DNA of 64,000 bases. Source: Streptomyces aurantiacus (GTDB lineage Bacteria > Actinomycetota > Actinomycetes > Streptomycetales > Streptomycetaceae). The notes under the pieces were generated by a model. It searched no databases. It was not told the origin of the DNA and saw only the letters and a program-made list of their open reading frames with translations. Below are positions 42,738 to 51,531 of the stretch, piece after piece. Numbering within the stretch: the stretch's first letter is position 1; every line of letters starts with the position of its first letter. The translations under genes were made by a program, and so were the position numbers. The stretch spans positions 10,104 through 74,103 of the forward strand of contig NZ_LIPP01000071.1 of assembly GCF_001418335.1 (NCBI RefSeq), in the 5' to 3' direction.

Positions 42738-44243
42738 ATGAAACCTCGTACCGCGTTCCCCGCCATCGCTGTCACCGCCGTCTGTGTCGTACTCGCCCCG
42801 CTCACCGGATGCGGCAGCGACACGGCAGGCAGGAAGCCGTCACCTTCCGGTGGTGGGACCTCGGCCTCCGGGGTGCCCAGAGCGCCCACGGAGAGCCGGG
42901 CACCGGTGTCCGGGAAGGGGGCGAAGGACCCCGACGACATCAACGGAGACGGGTTCACCGACCTCGTCGTGCCGGTGTCCGTCGGCGACGACCCGGACGA
43001 CCCCGGCGGTGACCAACGCGTCGCCGTGGTCTACGGATCGGCCAAGGGGCTCGACCCCGCGACACGCACGGTCTACGGGCGCCAGAACCTGGGCCTGCCC
43101 GCATCCCCCCAGAGCCAGGCCGGGGCCGACAGTGTCACCGAGGAGGCGCTGGTCACCGCCGATCTGGACGGCGACGGCTTCCCTGACTTCGTCAACTCCG
43201 TCGCAGGCGAGGACGCCACCGACGACACGAGCGGCGGGCAGATAACCGCTTCGCGCACCGTCCCGTACGTGACCTGGGGCGGACCTGCCGGACCCGGAAC
43301 CAAGTCCGGAACCAAGTCCGGGGCGAAGTCCGAAGCGACCGAGGTGCGCCTGCCGCAGAGCGTGACGAAACTGGGCGTGCAGTCGGTCGTACGCGGAGAC
43401 TTCGACGGCGACGGGCACCACGACCTCGCCGCGCTCGCGTACAACCAGTCGTCCCTGGTGCTGCTGTACGGCCCCTTCACGCGGGCCGGCGCACCGACAC
43501 GTACCGATACCGGCCTGCCATGGCAGGAGGGCGACCTCGTCGCGGACGACATCGATCCGTCCGGCACGCCACGCGCGACGTCCCTGCTGCTCCACGGCCT
43601 GAGCGACGGTGAGCAGGCCGGCAACATCCTCTACTCGGCCCGCCGCGGCACCCCACTCGCCGGGAAGGGAAAGGAGCTGAGGCTCGGCAACGCGCACGCG
43701 TTCGGTGACTTCGACGGTGACGGACAGCGTGATGTGGCCATCGGAGACGACCGCAGCCGCAACGACGAACCGGGCTCCGACACCGAGGCACCCGAGGTGA
43801 ACGGATCGCTCGCGGTGTACCCGGGCAGCGGTGACGCCCCTGTCACGCACCGACTGCCCGAGGTGCCCAAGAAGGTGAGCACCTACTACGGGCCCGGTGG
43901 TTTCGCCGCGGCCGATCCGGACGGCGACGGCCGCGACGGCGTCCTCGTCGCCACGTACGAGGGGGCCACGCTCATCGACGGCGACCGGCGCACCGCCGTA
44001 CTGCGCCAGGGGCCCGCGAAGGCGGACGGCAAGAAGACGCCCGCGAAGTGGCGGCACGCCCGGCCCGCCGGCGCCGCGGACTTCGACGGCGACGGCAAGG
44101 ACGAACTGGTCCTCAACTGGGCGTCCGGCACGGTATTCGGCCTCTACGGCGAGAACCCCACGCACTGGTGGATCACCGACGGCACCACCTCCCGCGATCG
44201 GGCGTCCTTCGCGACGACGGGCTTCGGAGCCGAGACCTCGTAG
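42738..44243 (+). CDS. FG-GAP/VCBS repeat lipoprotein
   Basis: A 501-residue secreted beta-propeller lipoprotein. The signal peptide ends in a lipobox (VLAPLTGC, Cys at about 24), followed by a Ser/Gly/Pro linker. At least six DxDGDG calcium-binding loops mark integrin-alpha-like blades: DINGDGFTDLVV, DLDGDGFPDFVN, DFDGDGHHDLAA, DFDGDGQRDVAI, DPDGDGRDGVLV and DFDGDGKDELVL. A short KSGTKSGAKSEA repeat lies between blades. Such proteins are common in Streptomyces and probably mediate surface binding. The ATG at 42738 starts the signal peptide directly; GTG 42714 is less likely. Confidence 0.88.
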   Translation: MKPRTAFPAIAVTAVCVVLAPLTGCGSDTAGRKPSPSGGGTSASGVPRAPTESRAPVSGKGAKDPDDINGDGFTDLVVPVSVGDDPDDPGGDQRVAVVYGSAKGLDPATRTVYGRQNLGLPASPQSQAGADSVTEEALVTADLDGDGFPDFVNSVAGEDATDDTSGGQITASRTVPYVTWGGPAGPGTKSGTKSGAKSEATEVRLPQSVTKLGVQSVVRGDFDGDGHHDLAALAYNQSSLVLLYGPFTRAGAPTRTDTGLPWQEGDLVADDIDPSGTPRATSLLLHGLSDGEQAGNILYSARRGTPLAGKGKELRLGNAHAFGDFDGDGQRDVAIGDDRSRNDEPGSDTEAPEVNGSLAVYPGSGDAPVTHRLPEVPKKVSTYYGPGGFAAADPDGDGRDGVLVATYEGATLIDGDRRTAVLRQGPAKADGKKTPAKWRHARPAGAADFDGDGKDELVLNWASGTVFGLYGENPTHWWITDGTTSRDRASFATTGFGAETS

Positions 44244-44289
44244 GAGTGGGCAAGCAGAGGTAGCAGAGGTAAGGGCGGGCGGCGCTCGC

Positions 44290-44751
44290 TCAGGTGTCGC
44301 GTTCGGCGGTCCAGGTGACGTGCGGCGGTACGATCCGTGCGCACAGCGGGCCGCCCTGCGCGTCGGTCAGCCCGAGGCGTGCCACCAGAAGGCCCGTGCG
44401 GGCGGCCTCTGCGAGCACTTCGGCGGGGACCATGTCGAGCATGAGCTTGGCGCGGCGGAACATCGTGAAGACACCCGCCTCGTCGACCGTGCCCCAGGAC
44501 AGATAGACGAACCGCCGGCCCAGCCGGTCCTGTACGTAGGGGCCCTGCACGTCGGTGCCGGCCGGCGTCACCGTCGCGGTGCACTCCAGGGTCCAGGTCG
44601 CGGACTTGGCGTCCCCCGGGTGGGGTTCGAGCAACTCGCCCGGGCGGTCGCGGCGTTGTACGGCGACGTGGAGGTTGCGGTACTCCTTCGTACCGTTGCT
44701 TGCGGTGTGGGTCGGACCGGGCAGGTCGACGGCGTCGATACGGATGCGCAT
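44290..44751 (-). CDS. DUF5990 family protein
   Basis: A 153-residue small beta-rich protein (MRIRIDAVDLPGPTHTASNG, then VQGPYVQDRLGRRFVYLSWG) that matches the family I know as DUF5990, of unknown function. It appears complete, from the ATG at 44751 to the TGA at 44290. There is no ribosome binding site; a perfect 17-bp hairpin begins one base upstream of the start codon and contains CATGAT in the -10 position for a leaderless message. The open frame continues upstream through the aldehyde dehydrogenase region only as antiparallel noise. Confidence 0.75.
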   Translation of the reverse strand: MRIRIDAVDLPGPTHTASNGTKEYRNLHVAVQRRDRPGELLEPHPGDAKSATWTLECTATVTPAGTDVQGPYVQDRLGRRFVYLSWGTVDEAGVFTMFRRAKLMLDMVPAEVLAEAARTGLLVARLGLTDAQGGPLCARIVPPHVTWTAERDT

Positions 44752-44752
44752 G

Positions 44753-44790
44753 GGGTCATCATGCCGCCGGGCACGGCGGCATGATGACCC
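44753..44790. other. perfect 17-bp inverted repeat at the DUF5990 start
   Basis: GGGTCATCATGCCGCCG and its exact reverse complement flank a four-base loop. It directly abuts the DUF5990 start codon and is downstream of the aldehyde dehydrogenase gene on the same strand, so it could be a terminator, an operator or a translational control hairpin. Confidence 0.7.
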
Positions 44791-44870
44791 GGTACGGCTT
44801 GGCCGGGCCCGGGGCCCGGGGGCCCGGAGGGCCGGGGGGCGCAAGGTGAGTGGGGAGCTGCGGGAGCGTC

Positions 44871-44910
44871 GTGGCTTGTCGCGCAGTTCCCCGCGCCCCT
44901 TCGGGGGCGC
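44871..44910 (+). repeat. dispersed Streptomyces hairpin repeat, copy 2
   Basis: GTGGCTTGTCGCGCAGTTCC then CCGCGCCCCTTCGGGGGCGC closely matches the copy at 3547-3586. GCGCCCC/GGGGGCGC forms a hairpin. It lies 39 bases past the 3' end of the aldehyde dehydrogenase gene on the minus strand, as copy 1 does for the MalG-like gene. Confidence 0.75.
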
Positions 44911-44948
44911 GCCCGCTTCGGGGCGCGGCCCCCTTGGAGCGCTCTGTG

Positions 44949-46388
44949 TCAGGTCGCTGGGATTGCCAGGTACTGGTAGTCCAGGAACTCGTCGATTCCC
45001 ACTCGGCCTCCCTCGCGGCCGAGGCCGGACTGTTTGACGCCGCCGAAGGGGGCCGCCGGGTTCGAGACGAGGCCGGTGTTGAGGCCGACCATGCCCACCT
45101 CCAGGCGTTCGCTGACACGGAGGGCGCGGTTCAGGCCCTCGGTGAAGACGTAGCCGACGAGCCCCCAGGGGGTGTCGTTGGCGCGGCGGACGACCTCGTC
45201 CTCGTCGTCGAAGGTGAGGATCGCGGCCACCGGGCCGAAGATCTCCGTGTCCATCAGACGGCTGCCCGCGTCGACATCGGCGAGCACGGTCGGCGGGTAG
45301 AAGCACCCCGGGCCCTCGGGCGTACGGCCGCCGACGAGTACCCGGGCGCCGCGCCCTACCGCGTCGGCGACGAGGTCCTCGACCTTGGCGCGGCCCTCGG
45401 CGTCGATCAGCGGGCCCACGTCGACTCCGTCCCGGGTGCCGGGACCCACGACGAGCGAACCCATCCGGCGGGCGAGCCGCTGCCCGAACTCCTCCGCCAC
45501 CGACCGGTGCACGAAGAAGCGGTTGGCGGCGGTGCACGCCTCCCCCATGTTGCGCATCTTGGCGGTCATCGCGCCGTCGACGGCCGTCTCCAGGTCGGCG
45601 TCGTCGAAGACGATGAAGGGCGCGTTGCCGCCCAGCTCCATCGAGGTGCGGACCACAGCGTCGGCGCACTGCGCGAGCAGCAGCCGCCCGACCTGCGTGG
45701 AGCCGGTGAAGGACAGTTTGCGGATGCGCCCGCCGCGCAGCAGGGGTTCGCAGACCTCTTGGGCGCGCGAGGTGGTGACGACGTTCAGGACGCCGTCCGG
45801 CAGCCCGGCCTCCTTGAGGATCGCCGCCAGGGCGAGGCTGGACAGTGGTGTCTGCGGGGCCGGCTTGAGCACCATCGTGCAGCCGGCCGCGACCGCCGGG
45901 CCGATCTTGCGGGCGCCCATGGCGAGCGGGAAGTTCCACGGCGTGATGAGCAGGCACGGGCCGACCGGGCGGCGGGAGAGCAGCATGCGGTTGCGCCCGT
46001 CGGGCAGCGTGCCGTAACCCCCGTCGATTCGTACGGCCTCCTCGGAGAACCACCGGAAGAACTCGGCGGCGTACGCCACCTCTCCCCTGGCCTCGGCGAG
46101 CGGCTTGCCCATCTCGGAGGTCATCAGACGGGCGAGTTCGTCGGTCCGTTCGAGGACGATCTCATGGGCGCGGCGCAGGATCTCGCTGCGGGCCCGGGGC
46201 GCCGTACGGGCCCACGCCTGCTGTGCCCGTACGGCCGCGTCCTCCGCGAGCTTGGCTTCCTTGAGGCCCGCGTCGGCGACCTGGCAGAGGATCTCCCCGG
46301 TCGCCGGATCGTCGACGGGCATGGTGGCGCCGTCCGCGGCGTCCACCCAGGCGCCACCGATGAACAACCGGGTCGGTGTGTCGGTCAT
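44949..46388 (-). CDS. gabD: NAD(P)-dependent (succinate-semialdehyde type) aldehyde dehydrogenase
   Basis: A 479-residue aldehyde dehydrogenase. The cofactor site is ITPWNFPLAMGARKIGPAVA, the general base Glu is in MELGGNAPF, and the nucleophilic Cys is in MGEACTAANRFFVH. The overall pattern fits succinate-semialdehyde dehydrogenases. It is 78 bp downstream of the GABA-type aminotransferase on the same strand, which supports conversion of GABA to succinate: the aminotransferase makes succinate semialdehyde and this enzyme oxidises it. Related aldehydes from putrescine degradation are also possible substrates. Confidence 0.85.
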   Translation of the reverse strand: MTDTPTRLFIGGAWVDAADGATMPVDDPATGEILCQVADAGLKEAKLAEDAAVRAQQAWARTAPRARSEILRRAHEIVLERTDELARLMTSEMGKPLAEARGEVAYAAEFFRWFSEEAVRIDGGYGTLPDGRNRMLLSRRPVGPCLLITPWNFPLAMGARKIGPAVAAGCTMVLKPAPQTPLSSLALAAILKEAGLPDGVLNVVTTSRAQEVCEPLLRGGRIRKLSFTGSTQVGRLLLAQCADAVVRTSMELGGNAPFIVFDDADLETAVDGAMTAKMRNMGEACTAANRFFVHRSVAEEFGQRLARRMGSLVVGPGTRDGVDVGPLIDAEGRAKVEDLVADAVGRGARVLVGGRTPEGPGCFYPPTVLADVDAGSRLMDTEIFGPVAAILTFDDEDEVVRRANDTPWGLVGYVFTEGLNRALRVSERLEVGMVGLNTGLVSNPAAPFGGVKQSGLGREGGRVGIDEFLDYQYLAIPAT

Positions 46389-46466
46389 GGTGTCACTCCT
46401 GGTTGATCGGCGGCGGGGTCGAACCGGGCGACCGTGCGGGCACGGGCGCCGGCGGGAGCGGGTGCG

Positions 46467-47738
46467 TCATCGGTCCGCCGAGGCCGCCGATGTGCCGGCC
46501 TCCACCGCCGCCGCCCATGCCCGGAGGCCCTCGTCCACCGCCGGCTCGTCGATCACGAGCGCCGGAATCATGCGCACGACCTGGTTCCAGGCCCCGCACA
46601 GCAGCAGGAGCAGACCCTCGTCGACGGCGGCCCGCTGGACGCGGGCGGCGGTCTCCGGGTCGGGGCCGCCGTCCGCGTCGACGAACTCGCTGGCCAGCAT
46701 CAGCCCGAGGCCGCGTACGTCCCCGATGGCCGGCGTCCGGTCGGCCACCGCTGCCAGGCCCCGGCGCAGCCGTGCCCCCATCGCCTCGGCGTTCTCGACG
46801 AGCTTCTCGTCGCGTACGACGTCGAGGGTGGCGCAGGCCGCGGCGCAGGCCACCGCGTTGGCGCCGTAGGTGCCTCCTTGCGAGCCGGGCCACGCCTTGG
46901 TCATCAGCTCCTCGGAGGCGGCGATGCCGGACAGCGGGAACCCGCTGGCCAGCCCCTTGGCGGTGACGAGGACGTCGGGTGTGACGCCGAAGTGGTCGTG
47001 TCCCCAGAACCGGCCGGTACGGCCCACGCCCGTCTGCACCTCGTCCAGGATCAGCAGGAATCCGTGGCGGTCGGCCCGTTCCCGCAGCCCCTCCAGGAAG
47101 GTGCGGGTCGCGGGTACGTAGCCGCCCTCGCCGAGCACCGGCTCGACGATGACCGCGGCCGTGTCGGCGGGCGAGGAGATCGTCTGGAGCGTGTAGTCGA
47201 GCTCCTGGAGGGCGAAGCGGGTGGCGGTCTCCTCGTCCCAGCCGTACCGGTACGCCGTCGGGAACGGGGTGACGACGACGCCGCTCATCAGCGGTGAGAA
47301 GCCGGAACGGAAGCGGGTGCCGGACGTCGTCATGGCGGCGGCGGCCACGGTCCTGCCGTGGAATCCGCCGTGGCAGACCAGTACGTTCGGGCGGCCGGTG
47401 GCCTGCCGGGCCAGCCGCAGCGCGGCCTCCACCGCCTCGCTGCCGGAGTTGGTGAAGAACAGGCTGTCGAGGCCGGCGGGCAGCACCTCGCCGAGTTTGC
47501 CGACGAGTTTTTGCAGCGGCTGGTGCATGACCGTCGTGTACTGGCCGTGGATCAGCGTGCCCACCTGCTCCTGGGCGGCTTCGACCACCCTCGGGTGGCA
47601 GTGTCCGGTGCTGGTGACGCCGATGCCGGCGGTGAAGTCCAGGTAGCGGCGGCCGTCCTCACCGAAGAGGTGGACGCCCTCGCCCCGGACCGCCACCACG
47701 GGGGTGGCCTGGCGAAGATGCGGCGACAGTGCGGTCAT
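46467..47738 (-). CDS. gabT: 4-aminobutyrate-type class III aminotransferase
   Basis: A 423-residue PLP enzyme. The PLP Asp is in LLILDEVQTGVGRTGRFWGH, the Schiff-base Lys in LVTAKGLASGFPLSG, and the phosphate-binding Ser/Gly block in FFTNSGSEAVEAALRLAR. It fits 4-aminobutyrate aminotransferases. The ATG at 47738 has GGGAG eight bases upstream. It heads an operon with the aldehyde dehydrogenase and is divergent from a PucR regulator. Ornithine- or diamine-type aminotransferases are close relatives, so GABA is the best but not the only substrate. Confidence 0.85.
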   Translation of the reverse strand: MTALSPHLRQATPVVAVRGEGVHLFGEDGRRYLDFTAGIGVTSTGHCHPRVVEAAQEQVGTLIHGQYTTVMHQPLQKLVGKLGEVLPAGLDSLFFTNSGSEAVEAALRLARQATGRPNVLVCHGGFHGRTVAAAAMTTSGTRFRSGFSPLMSGVVVTPFPTAYRYGWDEETATRFALQELDYTLQTISSPADTAAVIVEPVLGEGGYVPATRTFLEGLRERADRHGFLLILDEVQTGVGRTGRFWGHDHFGVTPDVLVTAKGLASGFPLSGIAASEELMTKAWPGSQGGTYGANAVACAAACATLDVVRDEKLVENAEAMGARLRRGLAAVADRTPAIGDVRGLGLMLASEFVDADGGPDPETAARVQRAAVDEGLLLLLCGAWNQVVRMIPALVIDEPAVDEGLRAWAAAVEAGTSAASADR

Positions 47739-47756
47739 GTTCGTCTCCCGGCCGTG

Positions 47757-47803
47757 CGTTGTCGTCTGCTCCGACACACGTTCATACGTTGTCGTCGGCT
47801 CCG
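47757..47803. promoter_or_regulatory. direct repeats CGTTGTCGTCKGCTCCG in the gab/PucR promoter region
   Basis: Two 17-base copies (16 of 17 identical) at 47757-47773 and 47787-47803 lie 30 bp apart, and the core CGTTGTCG recurs inverted at 47885-47892. The position between gabT and the divergent PucR gene makes them candidate regulator sites. Confidence 0.5.
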
Positions 47804-47974
47804 GCGTCCCGACACCCCGGTCTCCGCGGGCGTCCCGGTCCTCCGATAATCCGGCATTCCGAGCATCCCGACCAGGACCGCGGCCGACAACGCGTGATCT
47901 GTCCGACGGGGCGGCGGGGTTCGGACAATGTGCCAACCGGCGTGTCACCGTGTCCGGGCGGGCAGGGACGCACC

Positions 47975-49693
47975 ATGAACGAGTACGCCGCAACGCCCCG
48001 GACGCCCGAGGACGCGGAGCCGGGGACCGCACCCGCGGGCCGCGCGCTCACCGTCGCCGACGTCCTGGCCCTGCCCGTCCTGGTCGCGGGGCGGCCGGAG
48101 GTGGTCGCCGGGGCGGCCCGTCTCGACCGGCCGGTCCGCTGGGTCCACGTCACCGAACTGACGGACCCCGCCTCCTTCCTCAAGGGCGGCGAACTCGTCC
48201 TGACCACCGGCGTGCCCCTGCCCGAGGACCCCGCGGGCGTGCGCCGTTACGTCGACGAACTCGCCGAGGTCGGAGCGGCGGCCCTGGTCATCGAACTCGT
48301 ACGGCGCTATCACCGCCCACCAGGACCGCTCGTCCAGGCGTGCCGGACCCGGGGCCTGCCTCTCGTCACCCTGGCCGAGGACGTCAACTTCCTGGAGGTC
48401 ACCCAGGTCGTCCACACCCTCATCCTCGGCAACCAGGCGGCTGCCGTGCGCCGGACCCAGCGCGTCCACGAGGCGTTCACCGCCCTGACGCTGCGCGGCG
48501 CGGGGCCCGAGGACGTCGTACGCGCGGCGGCGGAGATGAGCGGGCACACGGTCGTCCTGGAGAACCTGGTGCACCAGGCGCTGATCTGCGAACCGTCCGG
48601 CAGCACGGTGGACGAGGCGCTGACCGGCTGGGAACGGCGCTCCAGGGCGACGCCCGTCGGCGACCACACGGAGGTGGGCGGCCCGGAGGGCTGGCTCGTG
48701 GCGCCCGTGGAGTACCAGGGCGAACGCTGGGGGCGCGTGGCCATGCTCCCGCCACCGGCCGGGATGCCGGTCTCCACCACCGCATCTGCCCCCGTCGTCC
48801 CGGCGGGCCACGTCCCGGCGGCGTTCGTGCCGGAGGACGTCACCGTCCTGGAGCGAACGGCGATGGCCCTCACGATCGCCCGCCTCATCCACGCCACGCC
48901 CTGGGAGCGCACGGCGCACCGAAGCGCCCTGCGCGACCTCGCCGAGCAGCGCCACCCCTCCCCCGCGGACGCCCGCGCGCGCCTCGCCGCGCTGGGCCTG
49001 CCCACCGAGGACCATGTGTTTCTCGCGGTCCTGGTGGACACCGGGGCGGTCGACGGCGAGACCGGCCTGGAGACCCGCCTGTCCCAGGAGTTCAGGACGG
49101 CCGGTGTTCCCGCGCTGGTCGGCACGCTGGCGCCCGCCCGGCTCGGCGTCCTGCTCGCCCTGCGCCCCGGCCGGCCCTGGCGGCCCGCGGTCGAGCGACT
49201 GAGCCGCACGGCGCTGGAAGCGGACCCGCACGCTGTCGTGTGCACCGGGTCCGGGGTCACGGCCCTCGCCCATGCCGCCCGCTCCTTCCGCGAGGCGGCC
49301 CGCGTCGCCGAAGCCACCCGCCCCGGCCAGCCCCTCCCCGCGGGCCGGTCGTACCACGAGCTGTCCGACATCGGCCTGCGCCGCCTCCTGTACGCGGTGC
49401 ACGAGGACACGCGTGTCCAGGACTACACCGAACGGCAGCTCGGCCGTCTCATCGGCCACGACACCCGGCACGGCACCGATCTCCTGACGGTCCTGCGCCA
49501 CTACCTGGACGCGGCAGGCAACAAGACGACCGCCGCCCGGCTCGGCGGGTTGTCCCGGGAGACCGTCTACCAGCGGCTGCGCACCATCGAGCGGCTGCTC
49601 GACTGCGACCTCGAATCCGGCGAACGACGCACCGAACTGCACGTGGCACTCATGGCGGTCGACGTCATGCGAGACGGCGGCGGGGCGACCTGA
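47975..49693 (+). CDS. PucR family transcriptional regulator
   Basis: A 572-residue PucR protein. The N-terminal PucR domain (residues about 20-140) includes LPVLVAGRPEVVAGAARLDR. A middle region resembles a degenerate GGDEF-like domain, and the C-terminal helix-turn-helix has DAAGNKTTAARLGGLSRETV then YQRLRTIERLL. The ATG at 47975 has AGGGA eight bases upstream. It is divergent from gabT-gabD and probably activates them when GABA or a related amine is present, as known for other PucR/GabR-like controllers. The effector is not shown by the sequence. Confidence 0.92.
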   Translation: MNEYAATPRTPEDAEPGTAPAGRALTVADVLALPVLVAGRPEVVAGAARLDRPVRWVHVTELTDPASFLKGGELVLTTGVPLPEDPAGVRRYVDELAEVGAAALVIELVRRYHRPPGPLVQACRTRGLPLVTLAEDVNFLEVTQVVHTLILGNQAAAVRRTQRVHEAFTALTLRGAGPEDVVRAAAEMSGHTVVLENLVHQALICEPSGSTVDEALTGWERRSRATPVGDHTEVGGPEGWLVAPVEYQGERWGRVAMLPPPAGMPVSTTASAPVVPAGHVPAAFVPEDVTVLERTAMALTIARLIHATPWERTAHRSALRDLAEQRHPSPADARARLAALGLPTEDHVFLAVLVDTGAVDGETGLETRLSQEFRTAGVPALVGTLAPARLGVLLALRPGRPWRPAVERLSRTALEADPHAVVCTGSGVTALAHAARSFREAARVAEATRPGQPLPAGRSYHELSDIGLRRLLYAVHEDTRVQDYTERQLGRLIGHDTRHGTDLLTVLRHYLDAAGNKTTAARLGGLSRETVYQRLRTIERLLDCDLESGERRTELHVALMAVDVMRDGGGAT

Positions 49694-49739
49694 CCACGCC
49701 TCGGGACCCTCGCCCGGGGGCTCACCGGTGGGCGCGGGG

Positions 49740-50720
49740 TCAGTCGGGGACGGTCACCAGCACCCGGCCGCGCCCGCCCGCGTCGACCCGTTCATGGGCC
49801 TCGGCGATGTCCTGGAGCGGGTAGCGGTGGCCGACGGCGACGGTGAGGGCGCCGACGGCAGCCGCGGCGGTGAGGTCCTGGGCCGCCTGCCGCTTGGCGT
49901 CGGCCGGGAAGTCGTCGCTGCCGAGCAGGCGCAGCGTGACGTTGTTGAACAGCAGGGGCCAGAAGGGGAGTTCGGTGCGTTCGGCGGCCGTTCCGTAGGC
50001 GGCGATGACGGCGTCGAGCGCGGTGACGGCGTTGTCGAGGTCGGCGTTGGCCGACAGGGACACCTCGATGACGCGGTGCACACCGTCCGGCGCGTGTGCG
50101 CGGATCTCCGACGCCGGGTCCGGCGTGTCCAGGGCGACCGTGTGGGAGACGGCCGCGGGATCGACGCGCCCCAGGTCCGCGGAGCGGCGCACGGTGCCGA
50201 TGACCGTGGCCCCGCCCCAGCGGGCGAGCTGGGCGGCCAGTGAACCGACACCGCCGAGCACACCGTGCACCAGGAGGAACCGGCCGGCGACCGGGCCGTC
50301 CGCGAACACCGCGCGGTGGGCCGTGATGCCGGGAATCCCGAGGCTCGCCCCGAGTTCGTCGTCGAGGTGGTCGGGAAGCGGGACGGCCTGCTGGTCCGGG
50401 ACGACCGTGAACTGGGCGGCGGTGCCGAAGGGCCGGTAGGACTGGGCGCCGTGGACCCACACCCGCTGCCCCACCCTGCGGTCGTCGACGCCGCTGCCGA
50501 CGGCGTCGACGACCCCGGCGGCGTCACTGTGGGGGATCACCCGCGGATAGGGCATGGACGAACCGAGCCAGCCGCGCCGCTTCTTGGTGTCGCCGGGATT
50601 GACGCCGGAGACGGTCACCCGGACGCGGACCTCGCCCGGTCCGGGTTCCGGGTCGGGCACTTCGCCGACGCGCAGGACGCCGGCGGCCGGGCCCTGTCGT
50701 TCGTACCAGGACGCGAACAT
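49740..50720 (-). CDS. NADPH:quinone reductase-like zinc-independent MDR enzyme
   Basis: A 326-residue medium-chain reductase of the quinone oxidoreductase type. The N-terminal GroES-like domain has VTVSGVNPGDTKKRRGW, and the Rossmann motif is VHGVLGGVGSLAAQLARWGG at about residues 148-167. The zinc-binding Cys/His set of alcohol dehydrogenases is absent, as expected for quinone reductases. It is complete to the usual GRGRVLVTVPD end. The ATG at 50720 has GGAG upstream. Likely a stress-related NADPH reductase of unknown substrate. Confidence 0.88.
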   Translation of the reverse strand: MFASWYERQGPAAGVLRVGEVPDPEPGPGEVRVRVTVSGVNPGDTKKRRGWLGSSMPYPRVIPHSDAAGVVDAVGSGVDDRRVGQRVWVHGAQSYRPFGTAAQFTVVPDQQAVPLPDHLDDELGASLGIPGITAHRAVFADGPVAGRFLLVHGVLGGVGSLAAQLARWGGATVIGTVRRSADLGRVDPAAVSHTVALDTPDPASEIRAHAPDGVHRVIEVSLSANADLDNAVTALDAVIAAYGTAAERTELPFWPLLFNNVTLRLLGSDDFPADAKRQAAQDLTAAAAVGALTVAVGHRYPLQDIAEAHERVDAGGRGRVLVTVPD

Positions 50721-50743
50721 GGACGTGTCTCCGTGACTGTCGG

Positions 50744-50780
50744 GAGCCCCCGGCACCGGCGGGGCCGGCGCCGAGGGCTC
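50744..50780 (-). terminator. stem-loop after the SnoaL-like gene
   Basis: GAGCCCCCGGC pairs with GCCGAGGGCTC (one mismatch) around a GC-rich loop, between the stop of the upstream SnoaL-like gene and the quinone reductase start on the same strand. Confidence 0.5.
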
Positions 50781-50808
50781 GGTTCGATGCTCTACGCCGT
50801 CGGGGCGC

Positions 50809-51432
50809 TCAGACCAGGCCGATCTGCTGGTAGAAGGTCTGGTTGTCCCAGAACAGGAACTCCTCGTCCATCACACCGCGGGAGTTCCACAGGCCGATGG
50901 TCGCCATGCTGATGGCGTACGCCTTCCCCGTGGGTGCGACGAATCCCCCCTTGCCGTCGGGCATCGGCCGGCTGAAGGTGCCCCGCATCACGCCGGCGAC
51001 GGCCGTGAGCCCGCCCGTCGCGACCCGCAGATGGTGCGACTCGATGCGGGTGTCGGGCGCCCAGACGAACATCGCCGCCAGGTCGGCGATGTGCTGGTCG
51101 ATGCCGTCGGTGTAGTGGCCGTCGGGCCAGTGCACGCGGATGTTGCGGGCATGGCTCTCCCCGAGCCTCGACCAGTCGGCATGGGAGAACACCTCGAAGT
51201 CCAGCTCGTCGAAGGCTTTGAGGTTGCGGCGCTCCTCGCCGGTGAGGTTCTTCGGGAACGGCGGGTCCGGCACCGGCGTGGTGGCCGGATCGGGCAGTGG
51301 CCCGGCCCATGGGTGACCCCCGGTGTGCGCCTCGGCCGTTCCGGCGAGCGCGGTGCCGTCGGCGACGGCGGCCAGCGCAAGTGCTCCGAACGCGGCGGTG
51401 CCGCCCTTGGTGAGTAGTGAACGACGGTCCAC
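50809..51432 (-). CDS. exported SnoaL-like / ester cyclase family protein
   Basis: A 207-residue protein with an export signal of twin-arginine character (VDRRSLLTKGGTAAFGALAL). The mature part is one SnoaL-like alpha+beta barrel (LKAFDELDFEVFSHADWSRL, then HWPDGHYTDGIDQHIADLAA). The family includes polyketide cyclases and many uncharacterised proteins. The GTG start at 51432 is chosen because AAAGGGG lies six bases upstream and the signal peptide begins there. The strong AT-rich dyad at 51470-51518 sits 38 bp upstream and probably controls it. Confidence 0.8.
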   Translation of the reverse strand: MDRRSLLTKGGTAAFGALALAAVADGTALAGTAEAHTGGHPWAGPLPDPATTPVPDPPFPKNLTGEERRNLKAFDELDFEVFSHADWSRLGESHARNIRVHWPDGHYTDGIDQHIADLAAMFVWAPDTRIESHHLRVATGGLTAVAGVMRGTFSRPMPDGKGGFVAPTGKAYAISMATIGLWNSRGVMDEEFLFWDNQTFYQQIGLV

Positions 51433-51469
51433 GATGCACCCCTTTCGTGAGAACCCCGCCAGCCTTGCA

Positions 51470-51518
51470 CTAACTAAACGAAAGCGCAATGCTACATATA
51501 GCGCTTTCGATTAGTTAG
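51470..51518. promoter_or_regulatory. 18-bp-arm AT-rich inverted repeat
   Basis: CTAACTAAACGAAAGCGC is matched by the reverse complement at 51501-51518 in 17 of 18 positions, separated by 13 bases. It is far lower in GC than its surroundings and contains TATATG and TAGCAT, candidate -10 sequences for the SnoaL-like gene. A strong repressor operator is the simplest reading; termination of the upstream gene is the alternative. Confidence 0.65.
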
Positions 51519-51531
51519 CTTCGACTCTGCT

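Noticed and set aside
44290..46053. Single 587-codon frame joining DUF5990 to upstream sequence
   Set aside because: Only the last 153 codons match a protein family. The upstream part is a shifted frame of the aldehyde dehydrogenase, so the start was set at 44751.
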